Shown here: positions 1 to 8,914 of the stretch, piece by piece
Numbering within the stretch: the first letter of the stretch is position 1
Layout: each line of letters starts with the position of its first letter
From: Oceanicella sp. SM1341
GTDB taxonomy: Bacteria; Pseudomonadota; Alphaproteobacteria; Rhodobacterales; Rhodobacteraceae
DNA: 64,000 nt
Assembly (NCBI RefSeq): GCF_003448965.1
Contig: NZ_QRGC01000002.1
Span: 248,001-312,000 of the forward strand
Direction: 5' to 3'
Notes under the pieces: generated by a model
What the model was told of the DNA's origin: nothing
What the model saw: the letters and a program-made list of their open reading frames with translations, nothing else
Databases searched by the model: none
Made by a program: the position numbers and the translations under genes

Positions 1-2
1 CG

Positions 3-683
3 GTGGTGAGCTTCCACTTCGGCCTGCCGCCGGCGCGGACGCTCGCCGCGCTGCGCGGCACCGGCGCGGTGCTGCTCGCCTCCGCCACCAGCCTGGAGGA
101 GGCCCGGGCGGTGGAACGGGCCGGGCTCGACGCGGTGGTGGCCCAGGGCTGGGAGGCCGGCGGCCACCGCGGCATCTTTGCACCCGACGGCCCGGACGGC
201 CGGCTGGGCACCGTGGCGCTGGTGCGGCTGCTCGCCAGCCGGCTCGACATCCCGGTGATCGCGGCCGGGGGCATCATGGACGGGGCGGGCATCGCCGCCG
301 CGCTCTCGCTCGGCGCGGCGGCGGCGCAGCTCGGCACGGCCTTCATCGCCTGTCCGGAAACCGCGGCCGACGCGGGCTACCGCGCCGCGCTGGCCTCCGC
401 CGCGGCGGAGCGCACGCAGATGACCCGGGCGATCTCCGGGCGGCCGGCGCGCTGCCTCGACAATGCGATGGTCCGGCTCTGCGCCGGCGTCGCCGATGTC
501 GAGGTGCCGGACTACCCCATCGCCTATGATGCCGCGAAGGCGCTCAACGCTGCGGCGAAGGCGGCGGGCAACCCCGGCTACGGCGCGCACTGGGCCGGGC
601 AGGGCGCACCGCTCGCCCGGCCGCTGCCGGCGGCCCGGCTCATGGCGCTGCTGGTCGAGGAACTGCGCCGGGCCCGCGCCTGA
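3..683 (+). CDS. Nitronate monooxygenase, 3' part (gene cut by window start)
   Basis: C-terminal part of an FMN-dependent nitronate monooxygenase (2-nitropropane dioxygenase family), which oxidises alkyl nitronates to carbonyl compounds and nitrite. The visible 226 residues hold [10 protein letters not shown], with the catalytic-region His, then the FMN phosphate-binding stretch AAGGIMDG and the QLGTAF strand of the TIM barrel. Full family members are about 320-350 residues. The visible protein opens directly in a mid-protein motif (VSFHFGLP), so the gene must begin upstream of base 1 and the GTG at 3 is not a real start. The family is clear but the substrate is not. Annotations in this family often over-specify nitroalkanes. 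Confidence 0.85.
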   Translation: MVSFHFGLPPARTLAALRGTGAVLLASATSLEEARAVERAGLDAVVAQGWEAGGHRGIFAPDGPDGRLGTVALVRLLASRLDIPVIAAGGIMDGAGIAAALSLGAAAAQLGTAFIACPETAADAGYRAALASAAAERTQMTRAISGRPARCLDNAMVRLCAGVADVEVPDYPIAYDAAKALNAAAKAAGNPGYGAHWAGQGAPLARPLPAARLMALLVEELRRARA

Positions 684-1053
684 AGCGCCACGCCACCGGC
701 CGCGCGGCGCGCCTGCCGCGCCGGCCCGCCCCTGCGAAAGCCGGGCCGGCGCGGCTCCGGCGCCGCGCGTGAGGCCGGCGGTGGCGCGCCCCGTTGCCGG
801 CGAGAGGGCGCCCCGCCGGCCCGCGGGGGATGACATCGATTCATGCATGGTCTTGCGGCGCGGCGACGATTCGGCTACCGGATTCACGTGGCTCCTGCCC
901 GGGCGGCCGCGGCCTTGTCCGCCGCGCTCGGAGAAATCATGAGCAGGGCTAATCTCTGTCATGAGCCCCTGTTTTGCTGGTCGCTGCCACACCCAGTCCT
1001 AGCTGTCCCCGTAGCAAGCCCCGGAAGGGCACTCAGACAGGAAGGACATCTTC
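684..1053. other. Intergenic region upstream of the paoABC-like operon
   Basis: 370 bases with no convincing gene. The last 120 bases are less GC-rich than the flanks and should hold the promoter of the molybdoenzyme operon. They include an imperfect copy of the ATGAG-N5-CTCAT element at 939-953 and a further ATGAG half site at 961-965. A Shine-Dalgarno AGGAAGG lies 8-14 bases before the ATG at 1054. No clear -35/-10 pair could be assigned. Confidence 0.5.
939..953. promoter_or_regulatory. Imperfect ATGAG-N5-CTCAT operator upstream of paoA-like gene
   Basis: Reads ATGAG-CAGGG-CTAAT, one mismatch from the ATGAG-N5-CTCAT dyad that occurs perfectly at 8743, 8785, 10238 and 10315. It lies about 100 bases before the start of the aldehyde oxidoreductase operon. 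The repeated use of one dyad in front of separate units suggests a common regulator; the nearest candidate is the AraC-type protein at 12.8 kb (inference). Confidence 0.5.
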
Positions 1054-1695
1054 ATGAGCCCACCCATCGAGTTCGAACTCCGGCGCCGGACCCTGCTGGC
1101 GAGCGTTGCGGCCGTTGCGGCCGGCTCCGGGATGGCGGGACGGGGGCAGGCGCAGGACCGGGCGGCAACCCCGCCCGGCGCCAGCACCGGCACCGTGCGC
1201 TTCACCGTGAACGGCGAGGCGCGCGAGCTGACCCTCGACAACCGCACCACCCTGCTCGACGCGCTGCGCGAGCATCTCAGGCTCACCGGCACGAAGAAGG
1301 GCTGCGACCATGGCCAGTGCGGCGCCTGCACCTGCACGGTGAACGGCGAGCGCATCAATTCCTGTCTCTCGCTCGCCGTCGCGCACGAGGGTGACGAGAT
1401 CGAGACCATCGAGGGCATCGGCACGCCGGACGCCCCGGACCCGATGCAGGCCGCCTTCCTCGCGCATGACGGGTTCCAGTGCGGCTACTGCACCCCCGGG
1501 CAGATCCAGTCCGGCCGCGCCATGCTCGAGGAGATCCGCGCCGGCGTGCCCAGCCATGTCACCGGAGACCTCACCGCCACGATCGCCGTCACCGATGCCG
1601 AGATCCGCGAGCGGATGAGCGGCAACATCTGCCGCTGCGGGGCCTATGCCAACATCCTCGCGGCCATCACCGAAGTCGCGGAGGAACAGGCATGA
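1054..1695 (+). CDS. paoA: Periplasmic aldehyde oxidoreductase, [2Fe-2S] subunit (PaoA/YagT-like)
   Basis: Small iron-sulfur subunit of a three-subunit xanthine-oxidase-family aldehyde dehydrogenase, passing electrons from the molybdenum site towards FAD. The 213-residue protein has a twin-arginine export signal (RRRTLLA near residue 10, then a hydrophobic run), so the complex is expected in the periplasm. A plant-type ferredoxin domain carries C84, C89, C92 and C104. An alpha-helical second [2Fe-2S] domain carries C143, C146, C193 and C195. It has a good ribosome site, and its stop overlaps the ATG of the FAD subunit. No paoD-like chaperone gene, which E. coli uses for maturation, is present in the window. 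Confidence 0.92.
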   Translation: MSPPIEFELRRRTLLASVAAVAAGSGMAGRGQAQDRAATPPGASTGTVRFTVNGEARELTLDNRTTLLDALREHLRLTGTKKGCDHGQCGACTCTVNGERINSCLSLAVAHEGDEIETIEGIGTPDAPDPMQAAFLAHDGFQCGYCTPGQIQSGRAMLEEIRAGVPSHVTGDLTATIAVTDAEIRERMSGNICRCGAYANILAAITEVAEEQA

Positions 1696-2642
1696 GATCC
1701 TTCAGCTACGAGAAGGCCACCGACCCCGCTGCCGCCGCCGCGCGCGCGGCCGAGGTCGAGGGGGCGAAGTTCGTCGCCGGCGGCACCAACCTGCTCGACC
1801 TCATGAAGCTCGAGATCGAGACGCCGGTGCACCTCATCGACGTGAACGGCCTCGGCCTCGACCGGATCGGCGAGACGGAGGAGGGCGGGCTGCGCATCGG
1901 CACGCTGGTCAGCAACACCGCTCTCATGGCCGATGCCCGGGTGCGCCGCGACTACCCGGTGCTCACCCGCGCCATCGCGGCCGGCGCCTCGGGCCAGCTG
2001 CGCAACAAGGCGACCACGGGCGGCAACCTGCTGCAGCGCACCCGCTGCCCGTATTTCTACGACACCGCCCAGCCCTGCAACAAGCGGGTGCCCGGCTCGG
2101 GCTGCTCGGCGCTGGCTGAGGGCGGCTTCTCGCGCCAGCTCGGCATCATCGGCACCTCGGACAGCTGCATCGCCACCCACCCCTCCGACATGGCGGTGGC
2201 GATGCGCGTCCTCGACGCCACGGTGGAGACGGTGACCCCCGCCGGCATGACCCGGCGCATCCCGCTCGGGGAGTTCCACCTCCTGCCCGGCGACACGCCG
2301 GAGCGCGAGACCGCCCTGATGCCGGGCGAGCTGATCACCGCGGTGACCCTGCCGGCGCCGGTGGGGGGCGTGCAGCGCTACCACAAGGCGCGGGACCGGG
2401 CCTCCTACGCCTTCGCGCTGGTCTCGGTCGCGCTCATCCGCCAGCCCGACGGCAGCGGCCGGGTGGCGCTGGGCGGCGTGGCACCCAGGCCCTGGCGCAG
2501 CGCCGAGGCGGATGCCGAGCTTCCCGACGGCGCGCATGCCGTGATGGCCCGCCTGCTCGACGGCGCCCGCCCCACGGAGGAGAACGCCTTCAAGATCACC
2601 CTGGCCGAGCGCACGCTCGCAGCCATGCTGGCAGAGGAGTAA
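1692..2642 (+). CDS. paoB: Periplasmic aldehyde oxidoreductase, FAD-binding subunit (PaoB/YagS-like)
   Basis: FAD subunit of the molybdenum aldehyde oxidoreductase (316 residues, matching E. coli PaoB in size). The CO-dehydrogenase-type flavin motif [11 protein letters not shown] is at about residues 29-39. [17 protein letters not shown] follows at 108-124, with C119, C129, C138 and C159 forming the PaoB-type extra [4Fe-4S] insertion. The start at 1692 is chosen because its ATGA overlaps the stop of the [2Fe-2S] gene and gives the family N-terminus. It has no signal peptide and is probably carried out with the Tat-tagged partner. Next gene follows after 4 bases. Confidence 0.92.
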   Translation: MRSFSYEKATDPAAAAARAAEVEGAKFVAGGTNLLDLMKLEIETPVHLIDVNGLGLDRIGETEEGGLRIGTLVSNTALMADARVRRDYPVLTRAIAAGASGQLRNKATTGGNLLQRTRCPYFYDTAQPCNKRVPGSGCSALAEGGFSRQLGIIGTSDSCIATHPSDMAVAMRVLDATVETVTPAGMTRRIPLGEFHLLPGDTPERETALMPGELITAVTLPAPVGGVQRYHKARDRASYAFALVSVALIRQPDGSGRVALGGVAPRPWRSAEADAELPDGAHAVMARLLDGARPTEENAFKITLAERTLAAMLAEE

Positions 2643-2646
2643 TCCC

Positions 2647-4830
2647 ATGGAATTCAACCAGCCCGCAGGTGAAAACACCCTGTTCGACGGCGGCCGCGTG
2701 GTGGGCAAGCCCCACCGCAGGGTCGAGGGGCCGCTCAAGGTGGCCGGTGTCGCGCCCTATGCCTACGAGCGCCACGATGTCGTGGCGGGGCAGCTCTACG
2801 GCTATCCGCTTGGCGCGGGCATCGCGCACGGGCGCATCCGCTCGATCGATGCCGGGGCGGCCCGCGCGGCGCCCGGTGTCCGGGCCGTGGTGACCGCGCT
2901 CGACATCGAGCCGCTCGACATCTGGGACTACAACGTGGCGCGGCTGTTCGGCGGCGACGTGGTGGAGCACTATCACCAGGCAATCGCCGTGGTCGTGGCC
3001 GAGAGCTTCGAGCAGGCCCGGGCCGCGGCGGCGCTGATCGAGGTCGACTATGCCCCGGGCGACCCGGCGGACTACGATCTCGATGCCGCCTTCCGCCGGC
3101 TGGAGGGCACGGGCGAGCCGGGCACGCTGGTGGGCGACGTGGAGGCGGCCTTCCGCGACGCGGCGGCCGTGGTCGACCAGATGTACCACACCCCCTCGCA
3201 GAGCCACATGATGATGGAGCCGCATGCCTCGGTGGTCGACTGGTCGGACGGCGGCGAGATGACCGTCTGGACATCGAACCAGATGATCGCCTGGAACCGC
3301 CAGGCGCTGGCCACCACCTTCGGCATCGACCCCGAGCGCATCCGGGTGGAGAGCCCCTACGTGGGCGGCGGGTTCGGCGGCAAGCTGTGGCTGCGCGCCG
3401 ACGCGGTGCTGGCGGCCATCGGCTCCCGCGAGGTGGGGGCGCCGGTGAAGCTGGCGCTGCCGCGGCCCTTCATGATGAACAACACCACCCACCGCTCGGC
3501 CACGGTGCAGCGCATCCGCCTCGCCGCCGGGCCCGACGGCAAGCTCAAGGGCATCTGGCACGAGGCCGCGTCGCATTCGCTGCCCGGCGGTCGCGGCGAG
3601 AACCCCACGGCCCAGACGCCCTTCTTCTACGGCACCGAGACCATGCGCGTGCAGAACCATGTCGTGGACATGAAGCTGCCCGAATCCTCCGACATGCGCG
3701 CGCCCGGCGAGGCCTCCGGCCTGATGGCGCTCGAGATCGCGATGGACGAGATGGCCGAAGCGCTGGGCATGGACCCGGTGCGGTTCCGCATCGTGAACGA
3801 CACGCAGGTGAACCCGTCGAACCCGGAGCAGCCCTTCTCGGAGCGGCATTTCGTCGAGTGTCTCGAGCGCGGCGCCGAAGCCTTCGGCTGGGAGACGCGC
3901 AACACCACGCCGGGCGGCACCCGCGACGGCCAGTGGCTGGTGGGGCACGGCGTGGCCGGCGCCTTCCGCGGCGCGCTGCTGATGCCCTCGGGCGCGCGCG
4001 CGGTGCTGGAAGGCGGCCGGCTGGTGGTCGAGACCGACATGACCGACATCGGCACCGGCTCCTACACCATCCTGGGCCAGACCGCGGCCGAGGTGATGGG
4101 CCTGCCCATGGAGGCGGTGGAGATGCGGCTGGCCAACAGCGCCTTCCCGGTTTCCTCCGGGTCGGGCGGCCAGTTCGGCGCCGCGAGTTCCACCGCGGGG
4201 GTCTATGCCGCCTGCATGGCGCTGCGCGAGCGCATCGCCGGGCATCTGGGCGTGGAGGATCCCGAGTTCCGCGACGGCCGGGTGATCGCGGGCAACACCA
4301 ACATGGCGCTGGCCGAACTGGAGGGCCAGATCGAGGCGGTCGATTCCATGGAGTGGGGCGACTTCCAGTCCCGCTACCAGATGTCGACCTTCGGGGCGCA
4401 TTTCGTCGAGGTGGGCGTGCATGCGGCCACCGGAGAGGTGCGGGTGCGCCGCATGCTCGCCGTCGTGGATTCGGGCCGTATCCTGAACCCGGTCACCGCG
4501 CGCAGCCAGCTCATCGGCGCGATGACCATGGGCGTGGGCGCCGCGCTTTCCGAGGAGATGGCGCTCGACACCGCCAAGGGCATGTTCGCCAACCACGACC
4601 TCGCCGGCTACGAGGTGGCGGTGCATGCCGACATCCCCGAGCAGGAGGTGATCTTCCTCGACACGCTCGACGGTGTCGCCTCGCCGCTTAAGGCCAAGGG
4701 CGTGGGCGAGCTGGGCCTGTGCGGCGTGGCGGCCGCCCTCGCCAACGCGGTGTACAACGCCACCGGCGTGCGGGTGCGCGACTACCCGGTGACGCTCGAC
4801 AAGATCATCGGCGGCCTGCCGGCGATCTGA
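2647..4830 (+). CDS. paoC: Periplasmic aldehyde oxidoreductase, molybdopterin-binding subunit (PaoC/YagR-like)
   Basis: Catalytic molybdenum subunit (727 residues; E. coli PaoC is of similar size). It oxidises aldehydes to acids at a molybdopterin-cytosine-dinucleotide site. Visible family signatures are GGGFGGKLWLR (residues about 240-250), RAPGEASG, the GSGGQFGAASS cofactor loop, and the catalytic base in GVGELGLCG, which falls at E688. It is last in the operon, followed by a strong hairpin. The substrate cannot be read from the sequence; aromatic and aliphatic aldehydes are typical for the family. Confidence 0.93.
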   Translation: MEFNQPAGENTLFDGGRVVGKPHRRVEGPLKVAGVAPYAYERHDVVAGQLYGYPLGAGIAHGRIRSIDAGAARAAPGVRAVVTALDIEPLDIWDYNVARLFGGDVVEHYHQAIAVVVAESFEQARAAAALIEVDYAPGDPADYDLDAAFRRLEGTGEPGTLVGDVEAAFRDAAAVVDQMYHTPSQSHMMMEPHASVVDWSDGGEMTVWTSNQMIAWNRQALATTFGIDPERIRVESPYVGGGFGGKLWLRADAVLAAIGSREVGAPVKLALPRPFMMNNTTHRSATVQRIRLAAGPDGKLKGIWHEAASHSLPGGRGENPTAQTPFFYGTETMRVQNHVVDMKLPESSDMRAPGEASGLMALEIAMDEMAEALGMDPVRFRIVNDTQVNPSNPEQPFSERHFVECLERGAEAFGWETRNTTPGGTRDGQWLVGHGVAGAFRGALLMPSGARAVLEGGRLVVETDMTDIGTGSYTILGQTAAEVMGLPMEAVEMRLANSAFPVSSGSGGQFGAASSTAGVYAACMALRERIAGHLGVEDPEFRDGRVIAGNTNMALAELEGQIEAVDSMEWGDFQSRYQMSTFGAHFVEVGVHAATGEVRVRRMLAVVDSGRILNPVTARSQLIGAMTMGVGAALSEEMALDTAKGMFANHDLAGYEVAVHADIPEQEVIFLDTLDGVASPLKAKGVGELGLCGVAAALANAVYNATGVRVRDYPVTLDKIIGGLPAI

Positions 4831-4876
4831 GACCCGCCGGACCTTGCCCCCGCGATGCGGGGCCCCGGGAGGATGC

Positions 4877-4910
4877 AGGCCCCCCGTCACCCCCCGGTGG
4901 CGGGGGGCCT
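4877..4910 (+). terminator. Hairpin terminator after the paoABC-like operon
   Basis: Perfect 10-bp arms, AGGCCCCCCG at 4877-4886 and CGGGGGGCCT at 4901-4910, with a further CACC/GGTG pairing inside the loop. It lies 46 bases after the molybdenum-subunit stop. There is no long T run, so efficiency is uncertain. Confidence 0.6.
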
Positions 4911-4958
4911 TCGCGTCTGCGCCCTTCCCCCCCTCCCTGCCGCCCGCCGGCCGGCATG

Positions 4959-4993
4959 AAAACGCCCCGCCCGGAGCCTGTCCGGGCGGGGCG
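4959..4993 (-). terminator. Rho-independent terminator of the minus-strand hydrolase operon
   Basis: Perfect 12-bp stem (CGCCCCGCCCGG at 4963-4974, CCGGGCGGGGCG at 4982-4993). On the minus strand it is followed by TTTTC. It starts 24 bases past the stop of the hydrolase gene at 5017 and faces the paoC terminator, so the convergent operons are well insulated. Confidence 0.75.
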
Positions 4994-5016
4994 CGGTGTG
5001 TGCGGGGGGCGCGGCT

Positions 5017-5970
5017 TCAGCCCGTGAAGGCGTCGTTGAAGAAGCTCTCGAGCCGGGCGAAGGGGATGAGGTCGCGCTTGTCGTAGAGGTCGACATGGCC
5101 CGCGCCGGGCACCACGTGGAGTTCCTTCGGCTCGCTCGCCGCTGCCAGGACATCCTCGCTGAAGTAGCGCGAATGCGCGGTCTCGCCGATCACCAGCAGG
5201 ATGGGCCGGCCGTCGAGCCAGGAGAGGTTTTCCAGCAGCGGGAAGTTCATCCAGGCCGCGGCGCTGGTGAGGGTGAACTGGGTGATCGCGTTCGGGTGGT
5301 AGCCGCGCGGGGTGGAGTAGAACTCGCCGAACTCGATGCCCACGGCGGGCGTGTCCGCGTCGAAGCCGATCGGGGCGCCGCGGTCGGTGAGGGCGGGGTT
5401 CGCGGCCTCGAAATCGGCGTAGCGCTGCTCAGCCAGGAAGTCGAGGAAGCCGGCGCGGTCGGCGTCGGTCATGCTGTCGCCGAAACCCATCCTGTGCATG
5501 CGCGAGATGTCGTACATCGAGACGGTGGCCACCGCGCGGATGCGCCGGTCGACCTGGGCCGCGGAAAGGGCGAAGCCGCCCGAGCCGCAGATGCCGATGG
5601 CGCCGATCCGCGCGCGGTCGACGAAGGGCCGCGTGCCGAGGAAGTCGACCCCGGCCATGAAGTCCTCCACCATCTGGTCGGGCGAGGAGAGGTGGTGCGG
5701 CGTGCCCTCGGAATAGCCGTTGTAGGCGGGGTCGAAGGTGAGCACCACGAAGCCCTTCTGCGCCAGTTCGTTGGCATAGAGGCCCGGGCCCTGCTCCTTC
5801 ACCCCGCCATAGGGCGCGCCGATGATCAGCGCGGGCCAGAAGCCCTCGGCGTCGAACCCGGCCGGGGTGTAGAGATCGGCCGCGATGCCGATGCCGTAGC
5901 GGGTTCGGTAGGAGACCGGCGTGCGGGTCACCGCCTCGGAGAGGCTGAAGATGTAGTTGTCCTTGGGCAT
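5017..5970 (-). CDS. Alpha/beta hydrolase of the dienelactone-hydrolase/YcjY type
   Basis: Cytoplasmic alpha/beta hydrolase of 317 residues with no signal peptide. The N-terminal part resembles polyketide-transferase and YcjY-type hydrolases (IAADLYTPAGFDAEGFWPA, then an oxyanion-side GAPYG). The nucleophile elbow reads GICGSGG, so the nucleophile may be the Cys, as in dienelactone hydrolase GxCxGG, or the following Ser. A late GAGHVDLYDK supplies the catalytic His. Its start is preceded by AGGAG. It is the last gene of a probable MFS-reductase-hydrolase operon, although 177 bases separate it from the reductase. Substrate unknown. Confidence 0.8.
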   Translation of the reverse strand: MPKDNYIFSLSEAVTRTPVSYRTRYGIGIAADLYTPAGFDAEGFWPALIIGAPYGGVKEQGPGLYANELAQKGFVVLTFDPAYNGYSEGTPHHLSSPDQMVEDFMAGVDFLGTRPFVDRARIGAIGICGSGGFALSAAQVDRRIRAVATVSMYDISRMHRMGFGDSMTDADRAGFLDFLAEQRYADFEAANPALTDRGAPIGFDADTPAVGIEFGEFYSTPRGYHPNAITQFTLTSAAAWMNFPLLENLSWLDGRPILLVIGETAHSRYFSEDVLAAASEPKELHVVPGAGHVDLYDKRDLIPFARLESFFNDAFTG

Positions 5971-6090
5971 GGGGATGCTCCTGTGCGTGGGGGAGGGGCA
6001 GGCGGCGCGGGGCCGCCTGTCCGCTGGCGGATGGGGATGCGGGCGGTCCCGCAGCGACGGGCGGCTGTCATGCCCCCCCTGCGCGCGGCA

Positions 6091-6135
6091 GGCTGGGGCG
6101 CGACGGGCTGGGGCGCGACGGGCTCGGGCGCGGCT
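6091..6135. repeat. 15-bp tandem repeat, three copies
   Basis: GGCTGGGGCGCGACG occurs at 6091-6105 and 6106-6120, with a diverged third copy at 6121-6135 (GGCTCGGGCGCGGCT). It sits in the 177-bp gap between the reductase and hydrolase genes, immediately past the reductase stop. It looks like slippage in non-coding DNA, and no gene product uses it. Confidence 0.7.
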
Positions 6136-6147
6136 CCGGGCGCGGGC

Positions 6148-7149
6148 TCAGCCCGGGAAGGGCCGGGTTTTCAGCCAGTCGACGGTCGCGGCGATGGTGG
6201 CCGGGATGTCGCGCATCGTTACGCCGAGGCTGTCGCGCCGGGTGAAGTCGAACCGGGTGGGGGGCTCGGGCGCGCCGTCGAGCGGCGCGGGCAGGCCGGC
6301 GGCCGGCACATGGCGGGCGAGGATGTCGTAGATCTCCGCCCAGGGCAGGCTGTCGAAGACCGCGAAGTAGCGGCCGCGGGCCTGCGGGTTTTCGATCGTG
6401 GCGAGGAAGAGCGCCGCCACGTCCTCCAGGTGCGAGACCGACATCGAGCCGGCCGGCACCTGCTCGTGCATCGCCCGGCGCCCCTCGAGCAGACCGGAGA
6501 GCAGCGCGAGCCCGTGGCTCCGCATGTGCTCGGGCAGCACCACGGGGCCGAGCATCATCGTGGGCAGCAGCACGGCGAGGCGCATGTCGTTGTGCACGCA
6601 GAAATCGAGCGCCGCGGTTTCCATCACGATCTTCTCGGCGGCGGTGAACTTGCCGTCCGCCATCTGCGCCTCGGCGTCGGAGAGGGCGGTGGCCTCATGC
6701 TTGACCGCGAGCGGCACCGGCGGGTTGGTCGAGGAGGTGGAGGAGCAGAGCGCGATGCTGCCCACCCCGGCGCGGCGGGCCGAGCCGAGCACGTTCAGCA
6801 CGCCGTCGCGCACCGGCCGCACGATCTCCTCGTAGCCGCGGCGCCGGTCGAGCGCGCGGGCCGGCGTGCCGTCGGCGGCCTTGTAGAGCGGCGGAAAACA
6901 GGCGATGGCGGCCGCGTCGCAGCCGTGCATGGCGGCGTCGAAGGCGCCCTCCTCGCCCGCGTCGGCGGAGAAGAGCGTGAGCCGCCCGGCCGCGCCCGGC
7001 AGGGCCATCAGCGGGGCGGTGCGGGCCGTATCGGTCGCGTCGCGCAGCGTGCCGTGCACGTGGTGGCCGCGCGCAAGCGCCAGCCGCAGGACGGCCGAGC
7101 CGACGAGGCCGGTGGCGCCGGCGACGCAGATGCGGGTGTTCGATGTCAT
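6148..7149 (-). CDS. NAD(P)-dependent epimerase/reductase, extended SDR (NmrA/dihydroflavonol-reductase type)
   Basis: Rossmann-fold protein of 333 residues opening with ICVAGATGLVGSAVL (GxxGxxG dinucleotide site) and belonging to the NAD-dependent epimerase/dehydratase superfamily, close to cinnamoyl-CoA or dihydroflavonol reductases. The SSTSSTNPP segment is at the position of the catalytic Ser/Thr. The canonical YxxxK is not obvious, with EKIVMET at that position, so the activity may be atypical. The start at 7149 is chosen because AGGAGACCGCC precedes it, whereas upstream alternatives lie in low-complexity sequence. It follows the MFS gene by 52 bases in a shared operon. Confidence 0.75.
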   Translation of the reverse strand: MTSNTRICVAGATGLVGSAVLRLALARGHHVHGTLRDATDTARTAPLMALPGAAGRLTLFSADAGEEGAFDAAMHGCDAAAIACFPPLYKAADGTPARALDRRRGYEEIVRPVRDGVLNVLGSARRAGVGSIALCSSTSSTNPPVPLAVKHEATALSDAEAQMADGKFTAAEKIVMETAALDFCVHNDMRLAVLLPTMMLGPVVLPEHMRSHGLALLSGLLEGRRAMHEQVPAGSMSVSHLEDVAALFLATIENPQARGRYFAVFDSLPWAEIYDILARHVPAAGLPAPLDGAPEPPTRFDFTRRDSLGVTMRDIPATIAATVDWLKTRPFPG

Positions 7150-7201
7150 GGCGGTCTCCTTTGCTCGGGTGGGAGTGGCGGGGGAGGGCGGGGCGCGCGC
7201 C

Positions 7202-8551
7202 TCAGCCGCGGCGGCCGCGCGCGCCGGAATACACCATCGCCGCGAGGCCCAGCAGGCCCAGCACGGAGGTGGCGAGAACCGCCTCGCGCCAGCCGGTGAA
7301 GAAGCGCTCCCCGCCGGCACCGGCGATCAGGATCGAGCTCAGCGCGATGCCGAGCGCCGAGCCGAGGTAGCGGGCGGTGTTGTTGGCGGCCGAGCCCATC
7401 GCCGCGCGCTCCGGCGGCACGCTCTGCACCGCGGCATGGCCGAGCGAGGCATTGAGCACGCCGTTTGCGATGCCGGCCACGAAGAGCCCGGGCAGCACGG
7501 CCCACCAGCTCGGCGCCACGGCGAGCAGCAGCAGGAGGAGCTGGCCCAGCGTGCAGCCCAGGATGGCGGCGACGATGCGCGTGTGCGAGGTGATGGCGGG
7601 CGGAATGCGGCGCGCGCCCAGCGCCGAGAACACGGCGACCCCCGACCAGGCCAGCAGGATCACCGCCGCCGGAACCGGCGGGATGCCGACGCCGCGCTCC
7701 AGCGCCGTGGGCACCAGCGACATCAGCGCCAGCACCCCGGCACCGGAGGCGAAGGCGGCCACGGTGGCGCTGGTGAAGGCGGCCTCGCGGAACAGGCCGA
7801 CCTGCAGGATGGGATTGTGCGTGCGCCGCTCCACGAGGAGGAACAGCACCAGCAGCACCACGGCGGCGCAGAGCAGCCCCGCCACCATGCCGCCCGGCCC
7901 CATCCGCATCTCGGTGAGGGCGGAGAGCAGGCAGCCCAGCCCGGCCATCAGCAGCACCGAGCCCGGCCAGTCGACCCGCCCGGCGAGCCGCCGGCTCTCG
8001 GGCAGCACCCGCCGCGCCGCGAGCGCGAGCCCGGCGGCCGCGAGGGCGACCACCCAGTGCACGGCGCGCCAGTCTCCCAGCGGCAGCAGCGCCGCGGAGA
8101 GGATCGGGCCCGAGGCCACGCCGGCGCCGAGCCCCGCCGCCCAGACCGCGGCCGCGCGCTGGCGCGCCTCGCCCTGGTAGACCTGGCCGAGCAGGCCGAG
8201 CCCGCAGGCCATGAGGCCGGCAGTGCCCAGCCCCTGCAGGATGCGCGCCACGATCAGCACGGTGCCGGTGGGCGCCAGCGCCGCGAGCACGGAGGCGAGC
8301 AGGGTGAGCCAGAGCCCGCCGGCGAAGGTGCTGCGCCGGCCCCGGGTGTCGCCCAGCGCGCCGGCGGTCAGCAGGCCGGCGGCGGCGCCGAGCGGCATGG
8401 CGCTCATCACCCAGGCCTGCGCCCCGGGGCCGAGCCCGAGGGAGACGGTCATCGCCTCGAGCGTGGTGAGCGGCGCCGAGAAGGCGGCGAGCGACAGCAG
8501 CGTGGCCGCGGTGATGACCGCCAGCGGCCCGGAGGGGGGCGTGTCGCTCAT
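7202..8551 (-). CDS. MFS transporter (DHA-type drug/metabolite exporter)
   Basis: Inner-membrane major facilitator of 449 residues with about 12 hydrophobic helices. The loop 2-3 motif reads GALGDTRGRRSTF (canonical GxxaDrxGrrR pattern), and a motif-C-like glycine-rich helix, AAGLGAGVASGPILSAALL, marks it as an exporter-type DHA family member. It is the first gene of a minus-strand operon with a reductase and a hydrolase. Two perfect ATGAG-N5-CTCAT dyads lie 190-250 bases upstream of its start. Together the operon may handle and export or import a reactive metabolite; the substrate is unknown. Confidence 0.85.
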   Translation of the reverse strand: MSDTPPSGPLAVITAATLLSLAAFSAPLTTLEAMTVSLGLGPGAQAWVMSAMPLGAAAGLLTAGALGDTRGRRSTFAGGLWLTLLASVLAALAPTGTVLIVARILQGLGTAGLMACGLGLLGQVYQGEARQRAAAVWAAGLGAGVASGPILSAALLPLGDWRAVHWVVALAAAGLALAARRVLPESRRLAGRVDWPGSVLLMAGLGCLLSALTEMRMGPGGMVAGLLCAAVVLLVLFLLVERRTHNPILQVGLFREAAFTSATVAAFASGAGVLALMSLVPTALERGVGIPPVPAAVILLAWSGVAVFSALGARRIPPAITSHTRIVAAILGCTLGQLLLLLLAVAPSWWAVLPGLFVAGIANGVLNASLGHAAVQSVPPERAAMGSAANNTARYLGSALGIALSSILIAGAGGERFFTGWREAVLATSVLGLLGLAAMVYSGARGRRG

Positions 8552-8742
8552 GCCGCGGCCCTGCCGGTCAGGCGGTGGCGGCTGCCGCGGGCGCTCACGG
8601 GAAGGGGGCCCTGCGCCCTGCCGGGGGCGGGTCGGGGATGGGTCATCTGCGGGATCTCACGGTCTGGCTGCGGTCACTGTCGCCTCCAACCTCACCTAGT
8701 GCGGCGGGCCGGGGGTGAACATGCCCGGCTGCGACTTGCAGT

Positions 8743-8757
8743 CATGAGCGCGTCTCA
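8743..8757. promoter_or_regulatory. ATGAG-N5-CTCAT operator 1 upstream of the MFS operon
   Basis: Reads TCATGAG-CGCGT-CTCATCA across 8742-8760, a dyad with a perfect ATGAG/CTCAT core. It is paired with a second copy 42 bases further from the gene, about four helical turns, as expected for cooperative binding. Function is inferred from recurrence in three intergenic regions. Confidence 0.6.
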
Positions 8758-8784
8758 TCAACGCTTCGGATCGCTCGCCTGTCG

Positions 8785-8799
8785 ATGAGCCCGGCTCAT
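8785..8799. promoter_or_regulatory. ATGAG-N5-CTCAT operator 2 upstream of the MFS operon
   Basis: Reads CGATGAG-CCCGG-CTCATGG across 8783-8801. It has the same core and the same 5-base spacer as the neighbouring site and as the two sites between the sugar dehydrogenase and DUF6152 genes. Confidence 0.6.
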
Positions 8800-8914
8800 G
8801 GCCCGCCTCGCGCCCCCCCCCGCCTCGCACTCCGGCCGGGCCGGGGCGCCCGGCCCCCCACCCGGGCGCGAAGAAGCGCGAGCCCCAGCCGGGCCACCGG
8901 GGGCAAACCTGCTC

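Noticed and set aside
2596-4890. Long minus-strand open frame opposite paoC
   Set aside because: Mirror frame of the molybdenum subunit; low-complexity His/Arg/Gly translation and no ribosome site.
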